A program made the translations under genes and the position numbers. The notes beneath the pieces were generated by a model, which saw only the letters and a program-made list of their open reading frames with translations, was not told where the DNA came from and ran no database searches. A DNA stretch of 56,908 bases from Pseudomonadales bacterium (GTDB taxonomy: Bacteria; Pseudomonadota; Gammaproteobacteria; Pseudomonadales; Azotimanducaceae): contig JALZVT010000026.1 in assembly GCA_023300545.1 (NCBI GenBank), positions 1-56,908 on the forward strand, given 5' to 3'. Each line of letters begins with the position of its first letter. Position 1 is the stretch's first letter. Shown piece by piece: positions 24,869 through 33,654 of the stretch.

Positions 24869-26493
24869 CCGATACACTCATCGGTAGTGGGTCTGCTGAC
24901 GCTGGCAGTTCGAGCCAGCTGGCCGAGCACACACGGCGTGCAACCGCCTGGGCTAAACGTGCCGCAGAGGCTGGTTGGCTGGCAGAGACAGCGCGAGCCA
25001 GTGTAGCGGAAATTTCTGCAGCCACCTCGGCTGACTTGTTTGCCAGCGATGCGAACGAACCGCTGGTGGTTGCGCTGTTTGGTGGCACCGGTGTGGGTAA
25101 AAGCAGTGTATTGAATCGCCTGGTGGGTGAGGACGTTGCAAAAGTGGGGGTCATTCGCCCGACGTCGCTCGAAGCGACCGTCTATGTGCACGAAGACATT
25201 CAGTTTGCGGGCCCCGAACGCGCGGGCTTTGCCCGAGCAACTCACACCGACGATCAGCGTCGCCATCTGGTCTGGGTAGATATGCCGGACGTTGATAGCA
25301 CGGCGGCTGACAATCGCGAGCTGGTGCTGGGCTTTTTGCCCTTTGTCGATGTCTTGATCTATGTGGTAAGCCCAGAACGCTACCGCGACGAGGCACCCTG
25401 GGCGCTGTTGCGAGAACGAGCAGATCAATGCGCTTGGGTGTTTGTGATGAACCAGATCGATCGAGGCGCACCGTCCCAGTTGGTTGACCTGAAGCGTGCG
25501 GTAAGTGCCGCAGGCTTTGCAGACCCTGCGTTGTTTGCAACCAGTTGCCAACCGAATCAGGCCAGGGCGGTTGCCGGCGATCAGTTTGCAGAGCTTGCTG
25601 ATTTTATTGATTCGCTGGCTGCGGCGCACATCCGCGAGGCGCTGCAGGAGGAAGGGCGCGTTGCCCGATTGGGGCTGATTACCCGGCAACTGCAAACCTT
25701 GTCAACAGACTGGCCTGAACTCGACGAGCGCGATCAATCCCTGGAGCGGCTGTGGCGTACGCGCTCGAAGCGCCTCGCCAGTGAACTGCATGATGACCTG
25801 GTTGAACGGCTTGCTCCGGTGGCGGCACGAATGGCCAGTGGCGAGGCCGCAGCCCCTGGAGAACTCTGGGATAACTGGGCCAGTGATCGGGTGACCGATG
25901 CGCTGACGGGGTTGCAGGTCGATGCCCGCGAGCAGGGCTGGCAAGGCAATAGTCTGACTCAGCTGCCTAAGGTTCAAGACGAGCATTTGGCCGCCCGGGC
26001 GGATCAAGCGTTGCGCGAATCTGTACGCGCTTCTTTAGCCAGGCCCGGCAATACCCTGCAGCGCGGGTTGTACAGTGCCTGTGGTTGGTTGCTCTATGCG
26101 TTGCCGCTGTTGGCTGCGCTCTGGACGGGATGGTTTGTGCTGCGGGGGTTTTACGCTGGCGCCACGGGCTCAGGAGATTTTGTTGCCAATGGCTTTGCCA
26201 TGAACGCGGTGTTGCTCATTGGAGTAGCCGCAGGCCTGCCCTGGCTGCTGCGCAAACTTGTTGAGCCTTCGCCACGCAAAGCGGCGATGCTGGGGATAAG
26301 GCGCGGGCTGGATGCGGTGCTCGATGACATTGAGCAGCGCGCAAAAGTTCAGGTTGAATTGTGCACCCAGGTGCTGCGCGAGCTTGTTGCTGAACGCGAC
26401 ACTATTGTTGCTGGCTCGTTGACTAGCGCCCAGCACCACGACCAAGAAGAGACACCGGGTACACAGCTGACAGCGCGACTGCGTAAGCGTTAG
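24865..26493 (+). CDS. Membrane-anchored GTPase, second of an overlapping pair
   Basis: 542 residues. G1 is GGTGVGKS (73-80), G3 DMPDVDS (139-145), G4 NQID (196-199). A helical stalk-like region follows (about 260-390), then two hydrophobic segments: LLYALPLLAALWTGWFVL (about 408-425) and AVLLIGVAAGLPWLL (about 445-459). A short cytoplasmic tail ends the protein. The 4-base overlap with the preceding GTPase gene, the shared DxPDxDS signature and the hairpin of membrane helices suggest the two act together at the inner membrane, as tandem bacterial dynamins do. It is not EngA or Era. The stop overlaps the convergent mobA stop by 4 bases. Confidence 0.75.
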   Translation: MTDTLIGSGSADAGSSSQLAEHTRRATAWAKRAAEAGWLAETARASVAEISAATSADLFASDANEPLVVALFGGTGVGKSSVLNRLVGEDVAKVGVIRPTSLEATVYVHEDIQFAGPERAGFARATHTDDQRRHLVWVDMPDVDSTAADNRELVLGFLPFVDVLIYVVSPERYRDEAPWALLRERADQCAWVFVMNQIDRGAPSQLVDLKRAVSAAGFADPALFATSCQPNQARAVAGDQFAELADFIDSLAAAHIREALQEEGRVARLGLITRQLQTLSTDWPELDERDQSLERLWRTRSKRLASELHDDLVERLAPVAARMASGEAAAPGELWDNWASDRVTDALTGLQVDAREQGWQGNSLTQLPKVQDEHLAARADQALRESVRASLARPGNTLQRGLYSACGWLLYALPLLAALWTGWFVLRGFYAGATGSGDFVANGFAMNAVLLIGVAAGLPWLLRKLVEPSPRKAAMLGIRRGLDAVLDDIEQRAKVQVELCTQVLRELVAERDTIVAGSLTSAQHHDQEETPGTQLTARLRKR

Positions 26494-27083
26494 TTTTTGA
26501 AGTCAGGGTTGGTGAGATCCGCTCGGGTGTTGAAGTTGGCAAAGGCTCTACCGTCGTCGGGCCGCTGCAGTTCAATCGCGCCGAGTTGCGTTAACCAGCC
26601 ACCCACCGAGCGCTCGCCGCGCTTTAGGTAAGCGCTTAGTTGCATCAGTGCAGCGGTGGCCACCAACATCGGTAACGGCTGGCGCTGATCCACCCGGGCA
26701 CAGCAGGCAATGGCATTTTGGGTCACACAGGCCAACTGCATTGCCAGAGCTAGGTCCTTCGGGAGGAGAGGTGCATCACCCGGAACTACATAGAGCCAAG
26801 GCGTTTTTATCTGGGATGCTGCGGCTTCTATGCCAGCCAGTGGTCCAGCGTTTGCACTGGCATCGGTAATCACGGGCCAGCCCAGCTGTGCATAACGCTT
26901 GCGGTTGCGGTTGGCCGAGATCAGCACGGGCACATCGGTGGGTAACCGACTGAGTGCGTGAGCCACCAGCGTTTGTCCGTTCCACAGCTCCAGTGGTTTG
27001 TCGACGCCGCCCATGCGTCGGGCGGCACCGCCACAGAGAACAAGGGCGGTTATGGTGCGTGCGGGTGCGGTAGAGCGGGTCAT
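26490..27083 (-). CDS. mobA: Molybdenum cofactor guanylyltransferase
   Basis: 197 residues, normal for MobA, which couples GTP to molybdopterin to make the guanine dinucleotide cofactor. The N-terminal motif is LCGGAARRMGGVDKPLELW (the family LAGG-RMGG-DK loop, with Cys for Ala). VVPGDAPLLP (about 97-106) carries the metal-binding Asp. Other MobA functions such as moaA are not in the window. The ATG (27081-27083) is preceded by TACTCT-GAGCCC on the minus strand, a third, weaker candidate for a leaderless promoter. Confidence 0.9.
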   Translation of the reverse strand: MTRSTAPARTITALVLCGGAARRMGGVDKPLELWNGQTLVAHALSRLPTDVPVLISANRNRKRYAQLGWPVITDASANAGPLAGIEAAASQIKTPWLYVVPGDAPLLPKDLALAMQLACVTQNAIACCARVDQRQPLPMLVATAALMQLSAYLKRGERSVGGWLTQLGAIELQRPDDGRAFANFNTRADLTNPDFKN

Positions 27084-27180
27084 GGGCTCAGAGTAGCGTT
27101 CATGTGGGGTTAAGCCCAGCGTGGCAGACTGGGGCAGGCAGATTACTAAGGATGGCGACAGTTTGGGTGATAAATTGAAT

Positions 27181-27561
27181 ATGGTGACTTGCGAACAGAG
27201 TTTTGGTTTACGACGGGGCCTGTCGGCTGTGCTTGCGGCGTTTGTGGTTGGTCTGCTGCTTAGTCACTCAACGCCCACCCAGGCGGCGTCCTTGCGATGT
27301 GATAAAGCGCTGCTGAAGAGGGGCGCGCACATGTACGAAGTCAGTCAGTTCTGTGGAGCGCCGGTGGCGGAATTCAGCCGACTTGAATATCCGCACCCCG
27401 ATGTCGCGGTGTACGTCGACGAATGGATTTATCGGCTCGGCAGCAACAAATTTGAACGCATGCTGCGGTTCGAAAATGGTCGGCTGCGGAGTATTCGCAC
27501 ATTGCGCAAGCCAGTTACGACCCGTCGCGATGCTGCTACAGTGCATAGAATCTCCTACTGA
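27181..27561 (+). CDS. DUF2845 domain-containing exported protein
   Basis: 126 residues from ATG 27181, chosen because it gives a normal signal peptide (RRGLSAVLAAFVVGLLLSHSTPTQAA); an earlier in-frame start at 27121 would lengthen the N-region. The mature domain LRCDKALLKRGAHMYEVSQFCGAP..DEWIYRLGSNKF is typical of DUF2845: two Cys probably form a disulfide, and the fold resembles BamE/SmpA-like small periplasmic proteins. The function is unknown. The stop codon lies inside a terminator hairpin. Confidence 0.78.
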   Translation: MVTCEQSFGLRRGLSAVLAAFVVGLLLSHSTPTQAASLRCDKALLKRGAHMYEVSQFCGAPVAEFSRLEYPHPDVAVYVDEWIYRLGSNKFERMLRFENGRLRSIRTLRKPVTTRRDAATVHRISY

Positions 27562-27585
27562 CTTCTTAGTAGGAGTGCGCTTTTT
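27552..27585 (+). terminator. Rho-independent terminator overlapping a stop codon
   Basis: CTCCTACT (27552-27559), loop GACTTCTT, AGTAGGAG (27568-27575), then a short GC stretch and TTTTT (27581-27585). The TGA of the DUF2845 gene lies in the stem and loop. It would separate this gene from the P450 gene. Confidence 0.7.
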
Positions 27586-27598
27586 GGGGGGAGCACAC

Positions 27599-28807
27599 AT
27601 GCACATTGATCTGGTATCGCCAGCGACGTTTTCTCAGGGACATCCGTTCGAACAATACGCCTGGTTGCGAAAGAACGACCCGGTGTACTGGCACGAGGAG
27701 GTTGACGGCCCAGGCTTTTGGGCCATTACCCGTTACGCCGATGTGTTTGCAATTGGCCATGATCCGAAGCGGTTCAGCTCACAACCGACCATCATGATCG
27801 ACAACCCGCCGGCAGATTCTCCCATTCTTGGTGACCCGGCCAATCCACGGCAGATGATGCTGATGATGGATCCGCCGATGCACACCAGTTACCGCAAGCT
27901 GATCAGCCGCGAATTTATGCCGGGTCAGGCAACCGCTTTAGTGCCGCGAATGCAGGAACTCGCCCGGCAGATTGTGGATGCCGTCATAGCGCGGGGCGAG
28001 TGTGACTTTGTCGCCGACATTGCGGGTGAGATGCCCTCATTTGTCATTGCCGAATTGATGGGGTTGCCACTCGATGACGGCCGCAAGCTGTACGAGCTGA
28101 CCGAAACCATTCACACCTCGCAGGAAGTCTTGCCTGAGGGCGCTTATGCACAAGCCATCATGGGCATGTTTGGTTACGCTCAGCAGGTGTTTGAAGCCAA
28201 GAGTCGCGAGCCCGGCGAAGATCTCGCCAGCCAGCTTATTCACGCCGAAGTGGACGGTCAGCGGTTGGACCTACTCGACTTTCAGCTGTTCTTTATGTTG
28301 TTGGTGGATGCCGGCGGCGACACCACTCGCAACCTGCTCGCCGGAGGGTTGTTGGCGCTAATGGCGCACCCGGAGCAAATGGCGGCGCTGCGTGACGACC
28401 CAAGCCTGATACCCGCGGCGCGTGATGAGCTGTTGCGTTGGGTGAGCCCGGTGACCTATATGCGGCGCACAGCGACACAAGATTTGGAGCTGGGCGGTCG
28501 AGCCATTAAGCAGGGTGACAAGGTGGTGATGTATTACGCCTCGGCCAACCGCGATGACGCGGAGTTCAGTGACCCGGATCGATTCGATATTTACCGCAAG
28601 CCTGTGCGGCATCTGGCGTTTGGCCACGGCACTCATGTGTGCCTTGGTCAGCATATTGCGCGTGCAGAGATAGACGCTATGTTGAACGAAGTGTTAGCCC
28701 GGCTGGAGGGGCTGGCCGTGACCCAGCCACCGGTTTGGTTAGCTTCCAATTTCATTTCTGGGCCGCAACAGATGCCGGTTCGGTTTGTACCGCAGTCGGT
28801 TGGGTAA
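27599..28807 (+). CDS. Cytochrome P450
   Basis: 402 residues from ATG 27599 (GGGGGGAG upstream). All class hallmarks are present: I-helix VDAGGDTTRN (about 236-245), ExxR at Glu277/Arg280 (DELLRW), and the heme loop FGHGTHVCLG with Cys348 as iron ligand. The form is a soluble bacterial class I enzyme. The I-helix and the MRRTA segment recall the CYP125/CYP124/CYP142-like lineage that oxidises sterols and methyl-branched lipids, but the substrate is not determined. It needs a ferredoxin and reductase encoded elsewhere. A NUDIX gene follows 16 bases later. Confidence 0.9.
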   Translation: MHIDLVSPATFSQGHPFEQYAWLRKNDPVYWHEEVDGPGFWAITRYADVFAIGHDPKRFSSQPTIMIDNPPADSPILGDPANPRQMMLMMDPPMHTSYRKLISREFMPGQATALVPRMQELARQIVDAVIARGECDFVADIAGEMPSFVIAELMGLPLDDGRKLYELTETIHTSQEVLPEGAYAQAIMGMFGYAQQVFEAKSREPGEDLASQLIHAEVDGQRLDLLDFQLFFMLLVDAGGDTTRNLLAGGLLALMAHPEQMAALRDDPSLIPAARDELLRWVSPVTYMRRTATQDLELGGRAIKQGDKVVMYYASANRDDAEFSDPDRFDIYRKPVRHLAFGHGTHVCLGQHIARAEIDAMLNEVLARLEGLAVTQPPVWLASNFISGPQQMPVRFVPQSVG

Positions 28808-28823
28808 AGGGAGCGCTATAGCC

Positions 28824-29600
28824 GTGGCAGATAAACCGATAAAAACCCAACCGATTAAACCGGCGGCCACCGTTATTCTGGTACGCCCGGTGGCCTCACC
28901 TCAGACTGGAGTGGGTGGCTTCGAAATATTCATGCTGAGACGCACCTCAAAGGCTGCGTTTGCTGGTGGTATGTATGTGTTTCCGGGTGGTCGTGTCGAC
29001 CCTGAAGATCACTTCAACAAATACGCAGACGTGTGCACGGGGCCGTCGATTGCCCAGGCCCCCCAGGCGAAGGCGCTGGGTTCAGACCACCGTGGCTTTT
29101 GGGTTGCTGGCATTCGCGAGAGTTTTGAAGAAGCCGGATTATTGCTGGCCTATGACCATGCCGGTAACTATCTGTCGTTTGTCGATTCAAGTCAGGCGGA
29201 GCGGTTTGCCGCCATGCGGGAGCCGTTGCACTCTGGCGCGCTAGAGCTGCACGACCTCTGTGTGGCCGAGAACCTGACGCTGGCTGTGGATCGCATTCAC
29301 TATTACAACCGAGTGGTGACACCTGCGGGTCGTCCGCGACGCTTTGATACCCGGTTTTTTATTGCTGAGGCGCCAACGGGGCAAACGGGTGAGCACGACG
29401 ATATCGAAACAGTCGACAGCATCTGGATTACTCCGCAAGACGCGCTGACCCAACATGCGGATGGCGAGTTTGGCTTGATGCGCATCACCGAAATGCAGCT
29501 GGGTGAAATGGCTGAGCACGCGACCATGGAGGCGCTGCTTGAGATGGCTAGCAGCCGCCAAAAATTTCCAGTGTCGAGGCCGGTGCTGCCGCGTAACTGA
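28824..29600 (+). CDS. NUDIX hydrolase (CoA-pyrophosphatase/NUDT19-like)
   Basis: 258 residues from GTG 28824, preceded by AAGGGAG (28807-28813); an open frame reaches back into the P450 gene. The Nudix box is split: FPGGRVDPED (about 52-61) and, after an insert of about 40 residues, GIRESFEEAGLLL (about 96-108). This is the pattern of the NUDT7/NUDT19 acyl-CoA diphosphatase branch. The enzyme may trim CoA or acyl-CoA esters, which fits a window rich in acyl-CoA enzymes. The pairing with the P450 gene suggests co-expression. The stop is 10 bases from the convergent carboxylase gene. Confidence 0.82.
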   Translation: MADKPIKTQPIKPAATVILVRPVASPQTGVGGFEIFMLRRTSKAAFAGGMYVFPGGRVDPEDHFNKYADVCTGPSIAQAPQAKALGSDHRGFWVAGIRESFEEAGLLLAYDHAGNYLSFVDSSQAERFAAMREPLHSGALELHDLCVAENLTLAVDRIHYYNRVVTPAGRPRRFDTRFFIAEAPTGQTGEHDDIETVDSIWITPQDALTQHADGEFGLMRITEMQLGEMAEHATMEALLEMASSRQKFPVSRPVLPRN

Positions 29601-29610
29601 AAGCAAGGGT

Positions 29611-32600
29611 CTACCAAGTATCGACGTTCGGCCGCTTCTTGCCTGTTCGGGCTGGCGTGGGTGGCACCGACCGCAGCGCGCCCATAATCCAGTGGCGTGA
29701 ATCGGCTGGATCAATCACGTCATCAAACTCGAAGTGCGACGCGGCGTTGGCCGCCTTACCGCGTTCGTACATGCCGGCAACCATCTCTTCATATTTTGCG
29801 ACCCGCTCTGCGGGGTCTTCGATGGCTTCCAGTTCTTTTCGATAGCCGAGCTTTACGGCGCCTTCTAACCCCATGCCACCAAACTCGCCGGTCGGCCAGC
29901 TGACGCAAAACAGCGGTGCTTTGAAACTGCCGCCGGCCATGGCTTGCGCGCCCAGACCGTAGGCTTTGCGCGTGACTATGGTGAAGAAGGGCACGTCGAT
30001 ATTCGCCGCCGTCACAAACATACGGCCGGCGTGCCGAACAAGGGCGGTGCGCTCTGATTCGGGGCCAACCATAATTCCGGGGCAGTCGCACAGAAACAGA
30101 ATGGGAATATCAAAGGCGTCACACAGCTGCATAAAGCGCGTACCTTTGTCTGCGCCCTCGGAGTCGATCGCCCCTGCCAGGTGCCCGGGATTGTTAGCGA
30201 TGATTCCCATGGGCCTGCCTTCGACGCGCGCAAATGAAGTGATGATGCCGTCACCCCATTGCTTGCGAATTTCCAGTACAGAGTCGATATCGGCAATGCC
30301 TTTGATCACGTCGCGCATATCGTAGTAGCGCAACCGGTTCTCGGGTACGGCAAAGCGCAACTCGCGTTTGTCGGGTGCTTCCCAGCTCTCGGTGCGACCC
30401 TGAAAGTAACCTAAGTATTGTTTGGCAACCGCGGTCGCCTCGGCTTCGTCTTTAACGGCAATGTCGACAACGCCATTGGGCACTTGCACGTCCATCGGAC
30501 CAACTTCTTCGGGCTTGAACACGCCGAGCCCACCACCTTCAATCATGGCCGGGCCGCCAACGCCGATGTTTGAGTCTTCGGTGGCGATAATCACGTCGCA
30601 GCAGGCAAGCAGAACCGCGTTACCTGCAAAGCAACGGCCGTTGGTGATGCCAACCAGCGGGACTAAACCTGATAGGCGGGCAAAGTAGGTGAACGCCCAG
30701 CAGTCGAGACCGGCTACGCCTGAAACATCGGTATCGCCGGGGCGACCGCCGCCGCCTTCGGCGTACAGCACCGTGGGCAGCCGGTATTGTTCGGCCACTT
30801 CAAACATGCGGTCTTTTTTTGCGTGGTTTTTTGCGCCCTGAGTGCCAGCCAACACCATGTAGTCATAGCTCATGATCATGGCGCGGGATTCGGTATCTGG
30901 GAACAGATGACCATTGATGTGGCCAAGGCCGCACACCATGCCATCGCCGCTGGTGTTTTTAATCAGGTCGTCGATTTGGCGGCGGCGGCGTTGGGCGGCA
31001 ATAACGGTGGTGCCGTATTCAACAAAGGTGCCTGCGTCGCACAGGTCATTGACGTTTTCGCGCGCAGTGCGGTTGCCGCGGCCGTGGCGTTTGGCAACGG
31101 CCTCTGGGCGTGAGCTGTCTTTGCCAGCCGCATGCCGGTCGTACACTTCCTGCAGGTCAGGTCGAATGTGGTCGAGGTCTTGCTCGGCGGTTTCGGCAAG
31201 CTCGCGCGTGGCAACGTCGCCTTCGCTGACATACAGCAATGGGTGACCTTCAAACACCGCATCGCCTGCCGCAACGCCCAAGCGCTGCACGGTGCCGCTC
31301 GCCGTTGCGGTGACCACATGCTCCATTTTCATGGCTTCCATGATAAGCACGGGCTGACCCACAAAGACGTCTTGGCCCGGTTCAACATCGAAGCTGATCA
31401 GCGTGCCCTGCATGGGAGCTTTAATGGCGGCAACGCCTGCTGGCAATACCTCGTCAACCAGCTCGAGTTGCGCGGGGCCGGTTGGGCCACCGGCAGCCGC
31501 ACCGGTTCCGTATTGCAATACGGCCAGCGGATCGTTGCTGAGTTGAGCGCCGGCCAGTGCGGTTTCGGCACTTTCCGTTGTGGGGTCGGGGGCCAATAGC
31601 TGCGCAAGGTTGTCTTCAATAAAGCGAGTGGTTTGCTTGCCGATGGCGAAGTCGCTGTGGGCAACCAAGCGCTGGAGAAACTGTTGGTTGGTGACCACGC
31701 CTTCAATGCGTAAATCGCCAAGAGCCTGGGCGGCTTTTCTGACGGCAGAGGCGTAGTCGGGCGCTTTTGAGTGCACCACAAGCTTCGCCAGCAAAGAATC
31801 AAAGTTAGGGTTAGTGGTGTAACCCGCGCGGGCGTAACTGTCACAGCGCAAACCAGGACCACCGGGAGCTTCAAATACCGTCAGCGTGCCGCCGGTGGGT
31901 TTGGTGCTGCCGTCCGCGCCCATGGATTCGGTGTTGATGCGCATTTGAATGGCGTGGCCGCGAGGGGCTGCAATGCTGTTCTGGTTCAACCCAAGGTCGC
32001 TCAGCTGTTTACCGCCGGCAAGTTCGAGCTGGGTTTGCACCAGGTCGATACCGGTGACTTCCTCAGTGACCGTGTGCTCGACCTGCAGGCGGGCATTGGC
32101 CTCAAGGAAGACAAAGCGCTCATCGGGGGCGGTGGCGTCGAGCAAAAATTCGAAGGTGCCAAGGCTGCGGTAGTTACCGGCGTTGGCCATTGCGAGTGCG
32201 GCTGCACAGAGTTTGTCTCGCATGCCGGCGCCCAGGGTTGGGCTTGGCGCGATTTCGATTAGCTTTTGATGGCGCCGTTGCAGGCTGCATTCGCGCTCGA
32301 ACGCGTGCACCGCGGTTTTGCCATCGCCAATGATCTGTATCTCTAGATGGCGGGCGTGTGGCAGGTATTCCTCGATGTACAGGTCTGGGTTGCCAAAGCC
32401 CATCTCGGCTTCGGAGCGACAGCGCGGATAAGCGTCATCCAGTTCGGCTGCGTTGTGCACCACACGCATGCCCCGTCCGCCGCCGCCCGCTACTGCCTTG
32501 AGCATTGCGGCAGCGCCGTTAAGGCCCCTCAGAAACTGCTGGGCATCGTGGAGAGTGGTGGCGCCATTGGTGCCTTGCAGCAGCGGTACTTTGCAGGTTT

Positions 32601-32970
32601 TGGCCAGTGCGCGGGCCTGTAACTTATCGCCAAACAAAGCGAGTGTTTCAGAACGAGGTCCGACAAAAATCAGGTCTGCCCGTTCGCAAGCAGCGGCAAA
32701 CTCAGCGTTCTCGGCGAGAAAGCCGTAACCGGGATGCACGGCGTCGCAACCGGTCGCGCGTGCGACTCGAACAATTTGCCCGGCGTCGAGATAAGCGCGG
32801 GCTCCGCGGCCTCGCAGGGGCACGTGATCATCCGCTAAATCGACGTGTAGGCTGTCTGCGTCGTCGCTTGAGTAGATGGCGACAGTACGAATGCCGAGTT
32901 CCTGCGCTGCGCGAATGATCCGCACCGCGATTTCGCCGCGGTTGGCTACTAAAAGTGATCGTACAGACAT
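29611..32970 (-). CDS. Single-chain biotin-dependent acyl-CoA carboxylase (BC-BCCP-CT fusion)
   Basis: 1119 residues from ATG 32970, chosen because GGGAGGGG lies just upstream. Biotin carboxylase occupies about 1-450 (VANRGEIAVRIIRAA; KAVAGGGGRGMR; RRHQKLIEIAPSP). A biotinyl domain follows at about 515-590 with EAMKMEH, Lys548 biotinylated, then a carboxyltransferase at about 620-1119 (N-half with GGGRPGDTDVSG, C-half with TRKAYGLGAQAMAGG). This order matches the homohexameric long-chain acyl-CoA carboxylase type first described in mycobacteria. The substrate range is unknown. It is independent of the two-subunit enzyme at 6594-10291. Confidence 0.9.
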   Translation of the reverse strand: MSVRSLLVANRGEIAVRIIRAAQELGIRTVAIYSSDDADSLHVDLADDHVPLRGRGARAYLDAGQIVRVARATGCDAVHPGYGFLAENAEFAAACERADLIFVGPRSETLALFGDKLQARALAKTCKVPLLQGTNGATTLHDAQQFLRGLNGAAAMLKAVAGGGGRGMRVVHNAAELDDAYPRCRSEAEMGFGNPDLYIEEYLPHARHLEIQIIGDGKTAVHAFERECSLQRRHQKLIEIAPSPTLGAGMRDKLCAAALAMANAGNYRSLGTFEFLLDATAPDERFVFLEANARLQVEHTVTEEVTGIDLVQTQLELAGGKQLSDLGLNQNSIAAPRGHAIQMRINTESMGADGSTKPTGGTLTVFEAPGGPGLRCDSYARAGYTTNPNFDSLLAKLVVHSKAPDYASAVRKAAQALGDLRIEGVVTNQQFLQRLVAHSDFAIGKQTTRFIEDNLAQLLAPDPTTESAETALAGAQLSNDPLAVLQYGTGAAAGGPTGPAQLELVDEVLPAGVAAIKAPMQGTLISFDVEPGQDVFVGQPVLIMEAMKMEHVVTATASGTVQRLGVAAGDAVFEGHPLLYVSEGDVATRELAETAEQDLDHIRPDLQEVYDRHAAGKDSSRPEAVAKRHGRGNRTARENVNDLCDAGTFVEYGTTVIAAQRRRRQIDDLIKNTSGDGMVCGLGHINGHLFPDTESRAMIMSYDYMVLAGTQGAKNHAKKDRMFEVAEQYRLPTVLYAEGGGGRPGDTDVSGVAGLDCWAFTYFARLSGLVPLVGITNGRCFAGNAVLLACCDVIIATEDSNIGVGGPAMIEGGGLGVFKPEEVGPMDVQVPNGVVDIAVKDEAEATAVAKQYLGYFQGRTESWEAPDKRELRFAVPENRLRYYDMRDVIKGIADIDSVLEIRKQWGDGIITSFARVEGRPMGIIANNPGHLAGAIDSEGADKGTRFMQLCDAFDIPILFLCDCPGIMVGPESERTALVRHAGRMFVTAANIDVPFFTIVTRKAYGLGAQAMAGGSFKAPLFCVSWPTGEFGGMGLEGAVKLGYRKELEAIEDPAERVAKYEEMVAGMYERGKAANAASHFEFDDVIDPADSRHWIMGALRSVPPTPARTGKKRPNVDTW

Positions 32971-33073
32971 CGATACCCCTCCCAAGGATGCTCGGTTTCG
33001 CAACGGAGTATCTTATATGGCAGAGTCCGGTTCCAACCTTCTCTCGTCTACCTGAATTGTTTTGGTGATTCCT

Positions 33074-33451
33074 ATGCCTATCGTGTCGATTTTACTGCTA
33101 ATTCTGGCCGGTCTGATAAGCGTCGGTTTGACGGATGCGGTGGCGGTAACGCTGATGACCCTATGGCCGGCAAGCATTGACGCCACGGGCCATTACTTTT
33201 TGTACAACGTGCTACCAGCAACTTTGATTGTGGGTGTGGTTATTGGGCTGGTGTTTGGTCGGATCATGCGGCGGGAGTCGTTTGCTATTGGTTTGGTGTA
33301 TGTCGTGGTCTACGTGGCAGCGCAGTTTGCCTTGCTGACCGAATTGAACAACCCACTAGCCGATCGCCTGAGCTACATGATGATGGCGTTGCCGGTTGCA
33401 CTGCTGGTGTTGCTGTGGCGTAGGGCAGGCCGAGAAGAAAAAGCAGTGTAA
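33074..33451 (+). CDS. Small four-helix membrane protein, unknown
   Basis: 125 residues from ATG 33074 (earlier GTG 33065 is possible). Four hydrophobic segments are visible: IVSILLLILAGLISVGL, LYNVLPATLIVGVVIGLVFG, FAIGLVYVVVYVAAQFALL and MMALPVALLVLLW, with a short basic tail RRAGREEKAV. I recognise no family. It is divergent from the single-chain carboxylase and ends 10 bases before a strong terminator. No good ribosome site is visible. Confidence 0.6.
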   Translation: MPIVSILLLILAGLISVGLTDAVAVTLMTLWPASIDATGHYFLYNVLPATLIVGVVIGLVFGRIMRRESFAIGLVYVVVYVAAQFALLTELNNPLADRLSYMMMALPVALLVLLWRRAGREEKAV

Positions 33452-33461
33452 AAAGAAAAAA

Positions 33462-33487
33462 GGGCTGGTCTAAGACCAGCCCTTTTT
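33462..33487. terminator. Strong bidirectional rho-independent terminator
   Basis: GGGCTGGTC-TAA-GACCAGCCC (33462-33482), a 9-bp perfect stem, flanked by TTTTT (33483-33487) on the plus strand and by an A-rich run (33451-33461) that reads as T-rich on the minus strand. It ends the membrane-protein gene and could also end the small minus-strand unit at 33648. Confidence 0.9.
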
Positions 33488-33574
33488 ATTGCTTTCGTAT
33501 GCCCGGCTTTTAGTGCAACGGGTGTCTCACGACACTGGGCTGCAAAAAAACGGGGAACCTACGAGAACGGCGTT

Positions 33575-33619
33575 CTAGCAGGTATGCCCGCCGGTTAAAC
33601 GGTTCGCAATAGATATCAT
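33575..33619 (-). CDS. 14-codon ORF with a near-perfect Shine-Dalgarno
   Basis: Encodes MISIANRLTGGHTC. AAAGGAGGTGATC is complementary to almost the whole 16S 3' end and stands 6 bases before the ATG, stronger than any other ribosome site in the window. The peptide is too short for homology. Translation may matter more than the product, as in leader peptides. Confidence 0.4.
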   Translation of the reverse strand: MISIANRLTGGHTC

Positions 33620-33654
33620 TGATCACCTCCTTTGTATCTGCTTTAGGTGACCTG

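Larger units (their letters stand above)
33462..33648 (-). ncRNA. Candidate small transcript with a 14-codon ORF
   Basis: The 321-base gap 33452-33772 holds the terminator above and this minus-strand unit. A promoter-like pair (33655-33682) points into it, giving a transcript of about 190 bases. It contains an unusually complete Shine-Dalgarno (AAAGGAGGTGATC, 33621-33633), an ATG at 33619, 14 codons and a TAG at 33575. A hairpin GTGTC-GTGA-GACAC (33522-33535, a GNRA tetraloop) and the terminator stem follow. It may be a small protein gene, an sRNA or a regulatory leader. All parts are seen; expression is inferred. Confidence 0.5.

Noticed and set aside
24664-25695. A 343-codon frame on the minus strand through the GTPase pair
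   Set aside because: It is antisense to two genes with clear nucleotide-binding motifs and gives a product of unlikely composition. Long antisense frames are common in GC-rich genes.
33621-33633. GATCACCTCCTTT, identical to a 16S rRNA 3' end
   Set aside because: The bases around it do not match 16S rRNA. On the other strand it is a long Shine-Dalgarno before a short ORF, which is the more likely explanation.
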